64,000 nucleotides of DNA from Limnanthes douglasii subsp. nivea (taxonomy: Eukaryota; Streptophyta; Magnoliopsida; Brassicales; Limnanthaceae). The notes under the pieces were generated by a model, which was not told the origin of the DNA, did no database searches, and was given only the letters and a program-made list of their open reading frames with translations. Shown piece by piece: positions 45,500 through 57,512 of the stretch. The position numbers and the translations under genes are program-made. Each line of letters starts with the position of its first letter. The stretch's first letter is position 1. The stretch spans positions 336,945,215 through 337,009,214 of the forward strand of contig JAUPFV010000002.1 in NCBI GenBank assembly GCA_036936605.1, in the 5' to 3' direction.

Positions 45500-48400
45500 T
45501 ATACTTTGAATACTTATCCTTCATTCAAGTTTTTACTTTAGTCTAATTACCATGAACCTACTTAGGCATGTTCTTGGCAGCCATACTTGCTCTAGTAACA
45601 CTGAAATATGGTACGAGGTCTAATGGTTTTTTATGAAGCTTCCAATATACTAAAGTAAAATTAGATTTTTTGTTAGCGTTGAACAATATTTATATACATA
45701 ATAATTTTGTGGGAGTGTCATGTCCTGCGAATTAAGTTTGTTACCGCAAATACTTCGAATGATATTTCTTAATGTTTAATTTACGTTCTTAGTTTGCCAT
45801 CAGTTTACGGGTGTACATGTCAATTGAACTTGATAGTAGCATTAACTTGCGTCACAAAGTAACATAAAAATAACTAAAAATTCTTGACTTTTGACGAGAT
45901 ATGATAGATGGATTCAAACGAATAAGTTCTAAAAACAATTGAGAAACATATAAATCATTAGAGGTTTTCTAAAAAATAATAATAGCATTTATTTATAAAA
46001 ACCTACTATCCATAACAAACACATGTTATACCCCATTCCGAGTTAGCATAACAAAATTCATTGATAAATCCGTCCTTATGACATTCGATATAGTAGAAAC
46101 ATGTAGAAATATATATTTTGATCTTGTCCATTTGAAGTATGACAAACAAAATACTGACAAACAAAATACTTCTAAACGAAATTCCTCACGTGACATTTCA
46201 TGTAAGGCCAATAATATCACCGAGTTACCCGAGTGATAGTCTTATTGCGGCTCAAACGTCCACTAAAACCTCCATCATGTTACTCTCAAATGAACTTCTC
46301 CTCAAAGATCTCTATAAAATCATAATTTATTGTCCTATAATAGGTAGCCATCGACCATATGAAATTTCCCTTTTGTTTGTCAACACAAAATCTTTATCAT
46401 CAAAGTAAAATTATTTCGAAAATTCAAACTCAGTAACCTCTTATTGCATAGCTACCGGCTAGCACACCAACTCAATGCATCAACCACTCTTTTAAAAGGT
46501 CTAGCTTATGTTTCAGAACAAACAATAATTTATACAAAATAGGTTACCCACCCATCATACATAATACTTAGTCTTATTTGATTGTTTAAATATTTTAAAT
46601 TTTAATGATATGTAAAAGTATAAACTCTTGGTGAATCATATAGTGCTCTTAAATCTTTAAAGCATGAATAATAATATAAAACTCTTAATTATAGGTACTT
46701 CACTTTTGATACACATCACTAAGCTAAGCTTCTCACTGAAAAATTCTATTGACCTATTATATTTTGTTACCATTGATTTTATCTCAATTCCACTAGCATC
46801 ATACTCCACCCCATATGATTTCTATAAACTAGTAATCTTAAAACATGAATAGTGCATAATTATTTTATAATTTCTACTCTGTATCAACTTATTTTCCCCA
46901 TTAGAACTTTCATTTCTTTGGAAACTTTATAATGGGTACTATAATGTTAGTGCAATATCTTAAAATTTGGTAATAAAATGTGGCTAACCCTCAAAACTTC
47001 TCACTTTTCCTATCTTTTTGGTGTGGGTTAATCACGAATGGCACTCAGCTTTTATTCATCAATCAATATGCCTTATGAACTAAATATCTACCAAAAAATT
47101 ATAAAATTTGTGTCATTCAACTTAACTTTTATATAATTAATGAACACATGATTTTCAACCAACACGTATTTTAAAGCTCGTAAATGCTCAAATAATTTTT
47201 CTCAGTACAACTGTAAACCAATATATTATCAAAATAAAATACCACATATTTACCAATAAAAAGTCATAAACTTGGATTCATGAGTCGCATGAAAGTGTTA
47301 GGTGCTTTGGAAAATCAAAATGATATCATTAATCACTCGTATAACCTAACACTATCTCGAAAATTGTTTTCTACTCATCTCCAAGTTTGCCTCGAATATG
47401 ATGGTAATCACTATGTATATCAAATTTTGAGAATAATTTCAAACCCTCAAAAATATCTTGCATTTCATATAATTTTAGAATGGGAAAATATATATCAATG
47501 TTATACTAACTATTAACGCGCATCCACCAACTACCATTTGTTTTTTGGAATACATTGCGTGTGAACTGCACATGGACTCATACTCTCTCGAATAAACCAT
47601 TTTTTTGTTAGTTCGTATTTTTTCCTTGTAGAATATAATTCTTTTTAAGGCTCATATGAGAATTAGTTGATGTCAGAAAAATTACCATAAAACCTTTTAT
47701 TAATAAAATACATCCAAAATCGTATTAATTTAGCATCAACTAATTAAATTTAGCATCAACAATTGCATAGGGATTCAAGTGTTTCTATGTTCATAACTTT
47801 AGATGTTCCACCAACTTTATAGACACATAACTCTTACAACTGCGATTATCAATAATAAAATCACTAATTTCCCTTAAATATTAAAACATGACTTGAAATG
47901 ATATTTTTCTATGAAAAGTCATCCACATTTGAAGAATGTATGACTCTTCAAATCACACAACTGGCATAGTCGATATATTCTTCTACAACTTCTATATCAT
48001 CTAAGAGTTTATCCATGTCTTTCTTTTTTTAATATATTGATCTTCCTCGTTATCCTCTTAATCACCCACAAAGTCCATTATACATATAATACGACATTTA
48101 TTCAGATTGTTGTATAGTTGACAGTATATGTAACACTTAAAACCATTTGTGTTAATATATGTATTTTGTGTTTGTAAGGTTGTTGGTAGTTGTTATCGTT
48201 AGACGCGCCCTAATACCTCTATAGGTCTCATCAGTGGGAGTTTTAGATGGTCTTTGCCTTTCACTACACAAAACTCTTCTCATGTTTTCCTATGAATGGA
48301 TGAATCTCTAATAATTGTTTTGTAGTTTGAAAATAACGATATGATATCTTCTCCAATAGCTCTACTTTCAAGGCCATGTTATGTGCATCACCTATTTTCT

Positions 48401-49150
48401 CAACTGTTTACACTTTAATCTTATATGAATGGCCGACTTGAATATCTAAAATATCTAGAAGCCTAGTATTTGTTGCCCTTATATAAGTTGTTATAAACTG
48501 GAAGCCTCTATCACTTCTAAGTACATTTTATAATATTTTTGTTACCATTCACATAAATCTGAAAACCTTGAAAAAATAAATTTTCAATAGTTTGAAAATA
48601 ACAACCTGTTCATCAAAATTTATTTCATTCTTCTCTATGATTGTATATGAGGTTTCTCTCGTCATCTTTGGTCAATCTCTAGCTTCTCCCACCAAACATA
48701 AGCTCATATTCTCAGCTTATATGACACTAAAATAACTTTTAACTCCTCTTCAACCTCATTAAACATGACAAATCTCTCAAACATCATAAATCAAATCTAT
48801 AAAAAAATAAATATTTGTTTTTACATAGAATAACAATATCTCTACATGGATTCGAAAGTCTAGATTTTAATTTTTTTTTTCTATGATTCTCGTGGTAATC
48901 CCTAAAGTTCTCATTCGAATATTTATAATTGATATCATCAAAATACATGTGGTTATTCTAGATGTTCTTTCACCTCTAGAACGGTCAAAGATAAATTTCT
49001 AGACTTTTGTATGTTTGGGAAATACTATTATCTGTAAAAGTATTAAATTAGCACGTTCGTCGAACAATTATTACAACATGGCGTGCATCATATCTATTGG
49101 CAGTCATCGCTCATCAATAATTGTCATGTATCGGTATCCCTACAACAAAC
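45500..49150 (-). pseudogene. Long Ty3/gypsy gag-pol relic
   Basis: Right to left. Gag: DDINYKYSNENFRDYHENHR (about 48930), FNEVEEELKVILVSYKLR and AYVWWEKLEIDQR (48750-48650), HNMALKVELLEKISY (48390). Protease: ISDFIIDNRSCKSYVSIKLV (47880-47820), matching IIDSGSCTNV. RT: MSPCAVHTQCIPKNKW (47570), IFEGLKLFSKFDIHSDYHHI and RGKLGDE (47460-47400). RNase H: YGVEYDASGIEIKSM and SIEFFSEKLS (46820-46730). Integrase: LSMNFVMLTRNG (46050-46025), then TLRNIIRSICGNKL (45750-45700; usual GNLLRSICGDKP). All enzyme classes are present, but frames are broken throughout. No LTRs were identified. Confidence 0.9.
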
Positions 49151-51054
49151 ATCATTATTATTAACTCATCCGGCTATGTTGTTAACCCTTCAATAAGGTA
49201 AATCATTATGTTATGATGTCACTTGATGCATAACAGGCGTTTTATGGGTTTGTTAATGTAAAACCCAAACATATAAAACACACATCCACTAGAGAAATAA
49301 TTTTAAATAAACTTATAATTTTATACAATATCCACAAACTAGACTCTAAAAATCCTAAGAGTTAAGATGATAAATACCAAAAAATATTTACTATCCATAA
49401 CGAGAAAAGTATATATTATAATTAAAAACTATTATAATAGAAAAATATTGTAATAAAAAATTTGAAATCCGAGCTAAGAGTTTATGTATGTTTCTTTGGA
49501 GAAATATTTTTAAGTTAATTTTTTTTTATTTTCTTTTCGAACTCCGATGTCAATTTATCCTACATTAAATGCATTTATAGAATACATTTTATGATAAGCT
49601 CACAAAATATAGTTATTGACACTATTTTTATTTATGTTTTAAACGTGTTAAAATTTCAAACTAAATAATCCAGTGGATATAGCGATAAATAAAATTATTT
49701 CTACGAAAGATAAAGATTGGATTTGATAATATATGAAAATTTAACATATAAAAAATGTAATTTTTCATTTTTTTTTGTTGTAATTTTATTTTGTTTTAAA
49801 TATAGTTTATCTTTTTAGACTTTTATCATGAATTTTTTTATTTAAACATACGAAATATAAGTATAATTGAATTTGGAAAGTCACTATTTATAAAACATAA
49901 ATATAAATAAATTTATAAATTAAATATATTTAATTGACTTGCAAAATTTGTTAACAAAATAAATTTACAAAAGTCATCTTTAAGAATATATAAAATAATA
50001 AACGTGGAGAATTGCTAAAAACATCTAAAATTATCCCGTGGAGTGGTGCTAAAAAAAGTCAAAATTACTCCATAAACTTATTAAAAAAATTATTTTTACT
50101 CTTGAACCAAAAGAACACGTATGAAAGAAATTACTGAGTGAAGTTATATTATTATTTTCTAAAAAAAAATCTCTCCTTTATCTTTACTTTCTCTCTAAGT
50201 GTACTTTTTTCACCTAAAATTAAAGAAATTAGAATTAAGAATTAAACCAATAGCAAAAACTATTGAAGTAGATCCTATTAAAATTATAAAGAGTGCAAGA
50301 AAAGTATATGTTTATTAACCGAATAACAATTATTAGAATTGTAAATAAAGCATTGATTTATATAAATATTTCGGTTATACACAAAATATCAACACATATG
50401 CGGAATTAGTTCATTTGGTTTCGTTTTTGCTTCAAATAGATTAACCGACCAAATCGACTATAACTAACCAAATCAACCCTTATATTAAAGAAAATAAAAA
50501 CAAAATGGTAGATACTAGTCTGTATATTGAAGAAAATAAAAACAAAATGGTACATACTAGTATGCTAACGATATGTCGGATAAGATGACCTTGGCATCCT
50601 GGTTAAGTGGAAATGAGGACATGGGTGCCAAGCCAAAGCCATGGTGTCACGGCGTCGAGATCATTGTGTCTGTCGTAGGCTTTGTGGAAAATGTCATTTT
50701 TCCGCTAGGATCATACCGACGATCAACACTTTAGGGAAAATGTCAGTTTTTCCGTTAGGACCATACCGACGATCAACACTTTAGCGCCGAGCGTTCTTAA
50801 GTTTTTTTTAAAATTACATTTTTGAAAAAATAAGAAGATAAATACACATTTCTTTCATGTCCATTTTGTTATGTGGAGTAAGATGTTCAATTTTCATTTT
50901 GATCGTGATTTTTAAATTTTACAAAGTTTAAAAAAAAAGTTTTAGTGAGTTTAGGTTTTAAAAAAATTATATTAATAATTTTTAGGAAAATCAAAAATTA
51001 GGTTTTATTAGATTTTATGTTACGGAACTTCGTAGAATAAATAATAGTACAAAC
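49151..51054. other. AT-rich spacer with two short tandem duplications
   Basis: TATATTAAAGAAAATAAAAA plus CAAAATGGTA occurs twice (50481-50561, 42-bp period). GGAAAATGTC…CATACCGACGATCAACACTT occurs twice (50686-50784, 49-bp period). No genes recognised. Confidence 0.45.
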
Positions 51055-51111
51055 CAGAGGCGGATCTAAGGGGTGGCCATGTATGCAATGGGTCACCCCA
51101 AATTTTAAAAA

Positions 51112-51178
51112 TAAGTTTAATGTAGTGGTAAGAGTATTAAGTTTTTAACTTTGAGGTCAAGAGTTCAAATCTTGGACC
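51112..51178 (+). other. tRNA-like module
   Basis: GTAGTGGTAAGAGT resembles a tRNA D-arm/A-box. CAAGA-GTTCAAA-TCTTG is a perfect T-arm with a B-box-like loop, followed by GACCACCC. The acceptor and anticodon stems are not convincing, so it is not a functional tRNA gene. Confidence 0.5.
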
Positions 51179-51221
51179 ACCCAAAATTATTTTTTTCTTT
51201 ATTTTTTTCTCGGTGGAATCC

Positions 51222-51775
51222 TTTGATTTATAAGAGAGTTTCACACGTTTTGAAAATCAATTTCAAGAATAAGTAGAATTATTTGATTTAAAAAGTAATA
51301 TTTTAAAGAAAAATTTGATTTATAAGAGAGTTTCACACGTTTTGAAAATCAATTTCAAGAATAAGTAGAATTCTTTGATTTAAAAAGTAATATTTTAAAG
51401 AAAAATCCTTTGATTTATAAAGACAATTTCACAGGTTTTCAAAATCAATTTGAAACAAATGAGTGAATGGTAAAGTAATAAAAAAACATAAAACTAGTTT
51501 GAAATTTAAGAAATTAAGGAATTAAATATAATTAATTTGTTAAATTGGTTTAGAATTGTTTAATTTATTTATCTATTTGACTTAACAAGAATTTTGAAAA
51601 ATCCTTTGATTTATAAATAGAATTTCACAGGTTTTGAAAATCAATTTGAAACAAATCAGGAAAATAATAAAAAAAAACTTAAAGCTAGCTTGAAATTCGA
51701 GAAATTAAGGATTTGAATATAATTAATTTGTTAAATTGTTTAATTGATTTATCTAATTGACTTAACAGGATGTTG
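51222..51775. repeat. 92-bp and ~195-bp tandem duplications
   Basis: TTTGATTTATAAGAGAGTTT starts two 92-bp units (51222, 51314) and a third partial unit (51409). A larger unit from ATCCTTTGATTTATAA to the pyrimidine-rich GACTTAACA (about 51405-51600) is repeated at 51600-51775. Each ends in a splice-acceptor-like TTGACTTAACAG or AAG, suggesting an intron that duplicated. Confidence 0.8.
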
Positions 51776-52226
51776 TTCAAGTTTTATAAGCTCGCCGCTC
51801 GATTTTCAAAGTCTAGTAGCTCTTCCTTTGGAAATGAATTAACAATTGAAGCATCTACGATCCCTTCTCCAACTTGAGACTTATATTGAGTGTGTGAAGA
51901 TGAACGATAATTTTTCCAATTTGAAGAGTATCTCGGATCTATGTATGACTTTTGTGGGTACAAAAAAACACAAAACATTTGGATTTGTGTACACGCTTTT
52001 AAAGCTAGCTTTGTCATTACCGGTGGCCACCGCAAGTGTTGAGCGAGTATTTTCTAGTATGAAATATGTGAAGAATGAGTTGAGAAATTGAATGTCCAAT
52101 CCATGGCTTAATTATTTCTTAGTGACATTTGTGGAGAAAAAAGTGTTCGCTATAATGGATGATCGAAATATTATCAAGCGCTTTCAAGGCATGAGTAAGA
52201 GAAGAATGCAATTACGTTTCGACTAG
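51776..52226 (+). pseudogene. hAT transposase C-terminal dimerisation domain, one stop
   Basis: After an acceptor-like CAG the clear frame runs LLQLETYIECVKMN, FVYTLLKLALSLPVATASVE, RVFSSMKYVKNELRN, then TGA (52089-52091), and continues in phase MSNPWLNYFLVTFVEKKVFA to GMSKRRMQLRFD and TAG (52224-52226). This is the hAT C-terminal dimerisation region (LLKLALVLPVATASVER-FSAM…LRN…WLNDCLVT-IE…F). The stop stands where related proteins have arginine, so a CGA-to-TGA change in a CpG is likely. The upstream catalytic core is missing. It is the least decayed coding relic in the right half. Confidence 0.88.
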
Positions 52227-52337
52227 AAATAGATTTTCATTTTTAGTTGTAATAGTGTATTGATGTATTTTGACTATATATTACTCAGATTTGTTTTAGT
52301 TCCATATTACTTTTGGAACACCCTAAATTATAATCCT

Positions 52338-53652
52338 AGTGGCGGAGCTACGTGGGTTCTTGTGGAGCCTAGGAACCCACTCTTTTATACATATAATATA
52401 TTTAGTATTAAAGAATAATAAATAAACTTTAGTCTAATGAAAAAAAATTAAACGGAACAAGCCATTTATATTGCAGAGCTATTAAGAAAATAAATTATTA
52501 TTTCTATTTTGTATAAAACAACAAAATAAATTTGACTTATTGTATAAAACAACAAAATAAATTTGACTTGTCCAAAATAATAAAAACTATATTTGTTTTT
52601 ATAAAAAACAAAATAATAAAAAGTATATTTGTTTTATAAAAAATGAATTTAATTGGTAATGAATATTTAATGTTATTTAATATTGTATTGGTAATAATGA
52701 ACCGCACTTATTTTGGAATTGATTTTTTTCTTAAAATGTTAAATATTAAAGAATGGAAGGAGTAATATAAATAGATAAATTGATTGAAAAGAATAATGTA
52801 GATTTATATGTTTATTTATATCATGTATAAATATAATATTGTATATATCATCTATTTCTGAATATATATAATATAAATAAATATATTGATCGAAGATATA
52901 TGATATAAATAGATATATTGATATAAATAGATATATTGATTTAAAACAATAATACATATTTATATATTTATGCATAGATTCTATAATGTGTAAGTAGTAA
53001 CTAAAATAGTTATTATTATTATTTTTGTGTATTTTTCTAGTTCAGTCGGAGAATTACAATCTTTGAACCAATAATATTCTTTGATTGAAAAGAATTTTCA
53101 AATTAATAAAAGGGAGGTTTAATAAGAATAAATCTAATACAATAATATGCGATTATTACACGAGCCTCAATATAATATACCATAAGACTAAATACAATTG
53201 TATATTATTATTCTAGACTAGAATAAAATAATATATAATTATTACACGAAACTGAAATTATTATAGGATTATATGTAATTATTATAAAAGACTAAAACTC
53301 ATATATATAATTGCATATTATTATACTAGAATGAATAAAATAATATATAATTATTACAGGAAACTGAAATTATTATAGGATTATATGTAATTATTATAAA
53401 AGACTAAAGCTCATATATATATATATAGCTTTGGACATTTTATACACAACTTTAGAATTTGATAAATGACTTTGCAAATTCTTTTTTTCTATGTATAAGG
53501 TTGTATGTTTAGAAATTATGCAATATTTATATTTACATTCTATATTATGCACCATTATCAACCCACACAAACCATCTCATTATATCTCTTAGATAGTTTA
53601 ATAACCATGAGGTCCTGAACACCATAGTGTTTTGGTCTTGGCTTCGCCACTA
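52338..53652. mobile_element. Non-autonomous hAT-like element
   Basis: Left end TGGCGGAGCTACGTGGG, right end (reverse complement) AGTGGCGAAGCCAAGACC form inverted repeats of about 14 bp sharing GTGGCG-AGC. It is AT-rich, without coding frames. It abuts the preceding hAT exactly where that element's right terminus should be. No clean 8-bp TSD is visible, so the boundaries are tentative. Confidence 0.55.
53199..53420. repeat. ~112-bp tandem duplication
   Basis: AATAAAATAATATATAATTA and TTATAGGATTATATGTAATT occur at 53222/53334 and nearby in the same order. It is internal to the non-autonomous element. A 34-bp duplication, TGTATAAAACAACAAAATAA plus ATTTGACTT, lies at about 52510-52570. Confidence 0.85.
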
Positions 53653-53769
53653 GGTGGGGTAAAACATGGTAATGTCACGTGTACGATCGTTATGCACACA
53701 GTCGTCCTTTTTAAAGATATATCCGATTTGAAATTGAAGTTTTTTAAAAAAAAACTCTATAAATATAGT

Positions 53770-55040
53770 AGTTTGTGATTGAATAATCTCACAACAGTAT
53801 TTTTACATCTCTAAAAAAACATTATACTTCAAATAGTTGTTTTCTTTCAAGAAAGTCTAGAAATGTCCAAAAAAGTGTCGAAGAAACATCCTCATGGAGT
53901 AGAAGAAGATCAGGATCCGAGAAAAGTTTATAACTTCATGGAGTACAATCCAAGAGTATTGAAGATAGGCTCGAATGTGAGGTTCACATTCACAATCTAA
54001 TGCCATATGAGGGAGTCCGTTTTTTCTCTAGTATGTTTTTAGAATACAAGGAACTTAGCGGTATACAAACATTTTTTAAATAGTTTTGATAATGGGAGAT
54101 GATTTGGTTAGTTAGTTTTTTCTAAATTTAGATATGATTGGTATATAGAACTAGTACAATGCGCAATTAATTATTCCGAGTTTAGGTTTTCTAAAAGTGA
54201 ATTAGAATACAAATTTTTTTCAGCAAACGCAACCATTATATGTTAGTATTCGTTTACTGACCCTAAGTTATCCTCGTATGAAATGGCCTGGTGATTGGAC
54301 TATAAAATTGGATGAGGCAGTGCACTCACTGAGTGGTGGTAATGAGCAACCAACGGTTAGTGGTAAACGTAAAGCTAGTATAGCTAATCTTGAAGAATAT
54401 ATATTAAAAAAATAGCTTTGAAATTAGATAATAATTGTTTTATTCCTACTAATAGCAATGATTCATACTTATCGGTTATTCAAACATTTGTACTTGATGT
54501 TATAATGATGTCAGAAAGAGTTGGAAGCACAAAGTTACCTTATCGGATGATAATAAGTTATTTACTTATTAAAATAGGATAAATGTTAATAGGTGGGCTT
54601 TGCTTCTTGTTAGGAAGAGTTTTGTATATGAAGGCATTCTTTAATAAACCAAGAGATATATTCTTGACATAAAGAGTTGTGGTCAAAATGGCATATATGA
54701 GCCCAGTTTTATGAAGTTATGGTCGAAATGACAGATATGGGCTCAGCAAATCGCGCACACTAGGATGCAAGAGCATCAGCCGACCACTTCCGACGTTGTT
54801 AGTTCTTCTCATCAACAACAACAATTGTCTAATCACTAATATAAGGAATTGATGCATTTTCCAGAAATGTGAAGATGTAGTGAACTATGCACCATCTAAA
54901 TACAACACAATGAATACATGCGAGTAAAAATGGCTAATATGGATTTGAAAGTGCTTTCGGAACATATGGATAATCATATTCATCCTACTTCATATCCATC
55001 ACCGCCACCTTTCAACTATGAAGATCAAGTTCCTTAGTTT
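53770..55040 (+). pseudogene. Unrecognised transcription-unit-like relic
   Basis: CTCTATAAATATAG (about 53755) is a TATA box. ATG at 53863 opens MSKKVSKKHPHGVEEDQDPR and continues to VRFTFTI before a stop. Further right are open patches: KWPGDWTIKLDEAVHSLSGG (54280-54340), EHQPTTSDVVSSSHQQQQLS (54770-54830), and MANMDLKVLSEHMDNHIHP with PTSYPSPPPFNYED (54930-55025), a charged then proline-rich tail. The first ~130 bp resemble 34760-34915. I do not recognise the family; a plant transposon-associated accessory protein is one possibility. Confidence 0.3.
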
Positions 55041-55225
55041 TTTATATTTGATTGTATTAACATTTTTTGTTATGTTTTTCTATTTTATTGTATTAAATAT
55101 CATTATTATTTGGTCCAATTAATCTATTGTTTTGATTTATTTATATGAATATTATACATTTTTATTGTTAATTAAATATCTTTTAAATTTTATTTGTTAT
55201 TTACGGTTGTATAACTAGTGTATGT

Positions 55226-55261
<36 letters not shown>

Positions 55262-56098
55262 ACAATTATAAATTTTTTAAATATATAGTTAATTAAATAT
55301 CTTTTTAAATATATAGTTTGAACTTCTAATAAACTATTTAAAAGACCAAAACATATATATACATGAAAGATTTAATAAACTGTTAGTTGAAAGATATAAA
55401 GAACTACTAAAAATATATAATACTTGAAAGATTGAAAAAACTCCAACAACTTAAAAATATAGCTTAAAAATTTAATAAACTATTTATTAGAATATCTAAA
55501 ATATATATCAAACAAATATTACAAATATTTTTATTTTATGTCATACATATCTTAATTTATTGAACTTTGAATAAATTAACGCATACAAATTAATTTTTAA
55601 TAAATGTATCAAAAATATAATAAACTATTAAATATTACATGATATATGTCACGCCACAACACGACAAATGATTTCATAATTTAACTCGTAAACTAATAAA
55701 TTATTTTGTATTCTCTGATGGATCTGGTTAGAGAATGGTTAGATCTTAATAAATTATGTTAGACTTACTGTTTGTGGATGTTATTTTTTATTTAAGTTTA
55801 TTTTATGTTATTTTTCTGTAATGAATACAATAATTATACACTCGACTAGTTTTTTGTGTTATATATCTTTTAAAAATTCAATAAGTACTGCTGATTTAGG
55901 TTTTATTTTTATTTTTCAGAGACGACAATTTAAAAATTATTTTTTATTATTTCTTGATATATTTGTAGAATTTATGTTTTGAGGACAAAATAACCTATTA
56001 CAAAAGTATTTTTTTAAAAGGACATGCATTTCTGGATGAGTTAATATTATTTTGTGATGGGAATATTATGTCTCGGGAAGATTTAAAAAAATCAGTAT
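55041..56098. other. AT-rich spacer with palindromic TA array
   Basis: TGTATACA-(TA)n-TGTATACA at about 55224-55263 is a perfect palindrome. The remainder is AT-rich, without features. Confidence 0.45.
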
Positions 56099-56831
56099 TG
56101 TCGACAATATGGTTGGGGACGCAAATGTTGTATTTATATATAAGTATGAATCAATTCAATCTCCAAACTTTTATAATATTGTCCATTTTGCCACCAAAAA
56201 CATGCACGACTTTGATTTTTATCTAGTTCAAAAAAATCACATACTAATGGAGATAAATGTTTACTTATATATTATTGATCATTCATATGTTTAACCGACG
56301 TGTGACTTTGGTCGCACCTAAAAAATCATTCTCTCGAACAAAGTACCATCTATGCCATAGAGAATTACAACGGATCGATATGCTCACTCTAATAAGAGCA
56401 CATGTGTGAGTTATAAAGCTTTACAACCGATCTTTCACCTTGAACATGATGAGTTTATCATGTTTGGCATCATATAATTTCACCCACATGACATTATGTT
56501 TGGGCTTGGAGCTCTGGTACCAATTGTTGGTAATATGGTTGGAGGTGCATATTTTGCCTCCGTATATAAATTTCACCCACATGACATTATGTTTGGGCTT
56601 GGATCTCTGGTACCAATTGTTGGTAATATGGTTGGGGTGCATATTTTTCTTCCGTATATAAGTATGAAGCATACTATAGTATGATAATATTCGATTTTAG
56701 CCCAAAGGCTTGCACGATTTTGATTTTAGTTCACTTATAAAAGGTCACATACTAGTGGAGGTATGCTCTTACTTATATAGAATTGATCCTTCCTATGTCT
56801 AATCAATATGGAATTTTGATTGCACCTAACA
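56099..56831 (-). mobile_element. Old TRIM retrotransposon, reverse orientation
   Basis: Reads right to left as the same family as the TRIM at 58025. 5' LTR 56831-56618, 3' LTR about 56322-56099. Shared LTR landmarks on the plus strand are CCGTATATAAG, ACATACTAGTGGAG, TATATAGAATTGATCCTTCC and TTTGGTCGCACCTAA. Next to the 3' LTR, TCTCTCGAACAAAGTACCA matches the internal end of the young TRIM. A TGGTACCAGAGC-type primer site lies beside the 5' LTR. Flanks AGTAT and TGTAT agree at 4 of 5 bases. LTRs are heavily diverged. Non-coding. Confidence 0.72.
56477..56662. repeat. 93-bp tandem duplication of LTR end plus primer site
   Basis: ATTTCACCCACATGACATTA through GCTCTGGTACCAATTGTTGG to CCGTATATAA occurs twice, starting at 56477 and 56570, with few differences. 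It duplicates the LTR/primer-site junction of the old TRIM. Confidence 0.9.
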
Positions 56832-57512
56832 TGTATGAAATGAAATAAGGTCAAGAGTTCAACATTAACAAATTTTATGTATATTTTTTTACAAATATCA
56901 ATATTCAATGGAAATACTTAGTAAAAAGAAGCATTCGTTATCAAATCGGACTTGGCCACTTTGTTGTATTCTTGGAATCTCAAAGATAATTTTAGTGTAG
57001 TTTTAATAGGTTCAACTAAAAATAAAAAATGGACTATATGACTAAATGCCAAAGTAGTTATCTGAAGATGACATCTTTAAAGTTATCATATCGATCTGTT
57101 TAATAAGTTATTCCACTGATTGAAAATGATATTTACTAAATTATTTAGAGTATCCACAAACTGACAGAAAAAACCATATTATATATCTTTGGGAAAATAT
57201 GTAGGCTATTTTACAATACATGAATTTCATGTATGATGGGTGGATAACTTGATCAAGCTTAAACAATCAAAATTTACCAGAAATTCAAAATGAAAGAGAC
57301 TTTGTGGATTACTTATCTATAAAATATACAATATATTTTGTCGGTATTGAAACGCTGTTAGAATGAAAAATTGTTCAAAAATGGGAAGATTTAGCGAGTT
57401 ATGATATGTTAGTAATTATCGGAGAATGAAAAGTAAACATCCGGAGAGATAGAGGAATGAATGGATATATTTTATTATATCTGGATGTCATTTTTAAAGT
57501 GGATATATAAAT
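56715..57512. repeat. ~0.8-kb segmental duplication, copy A
   Basis: Aligns in direct orientation with 59636-60455, from CGATTTTGATTTTAGTTCAC through GAAAGAGACTTTGTGGATTA to AGTGGATATA. Its first ~115 bp belong to the old TRIM LTR, so it was duplicated after that insertion. Diverged at many positions, with small indels. Confidence 0.9.

Larger units (their letters stand above)
51055..52337 (+). mobile_element. hAT element (5' end to lost 3' end)
   Basis: The left end CAGAGGCGGATCTAAGGGGT with TGGGTCACCCC is typical of plant hAT-related elements. It contains a tRNA-like module, intron-like tandem repeats and the hAT C-terminal coding region. The right end, ACACCCTAAATTATAATCCTAG, stops where a CTCCGCC-type inverted repeat is expected; a second element starts there instead. 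No TSD was found (left flank GTACAAAC). Confidence 0.6.

Noticed and set aside
51112..51178. Functional tRNA gene
   Set aside because: Only the T-arm is convincing; there are no proper acceptor or anticodon stems, and it sits inside a hAT element.
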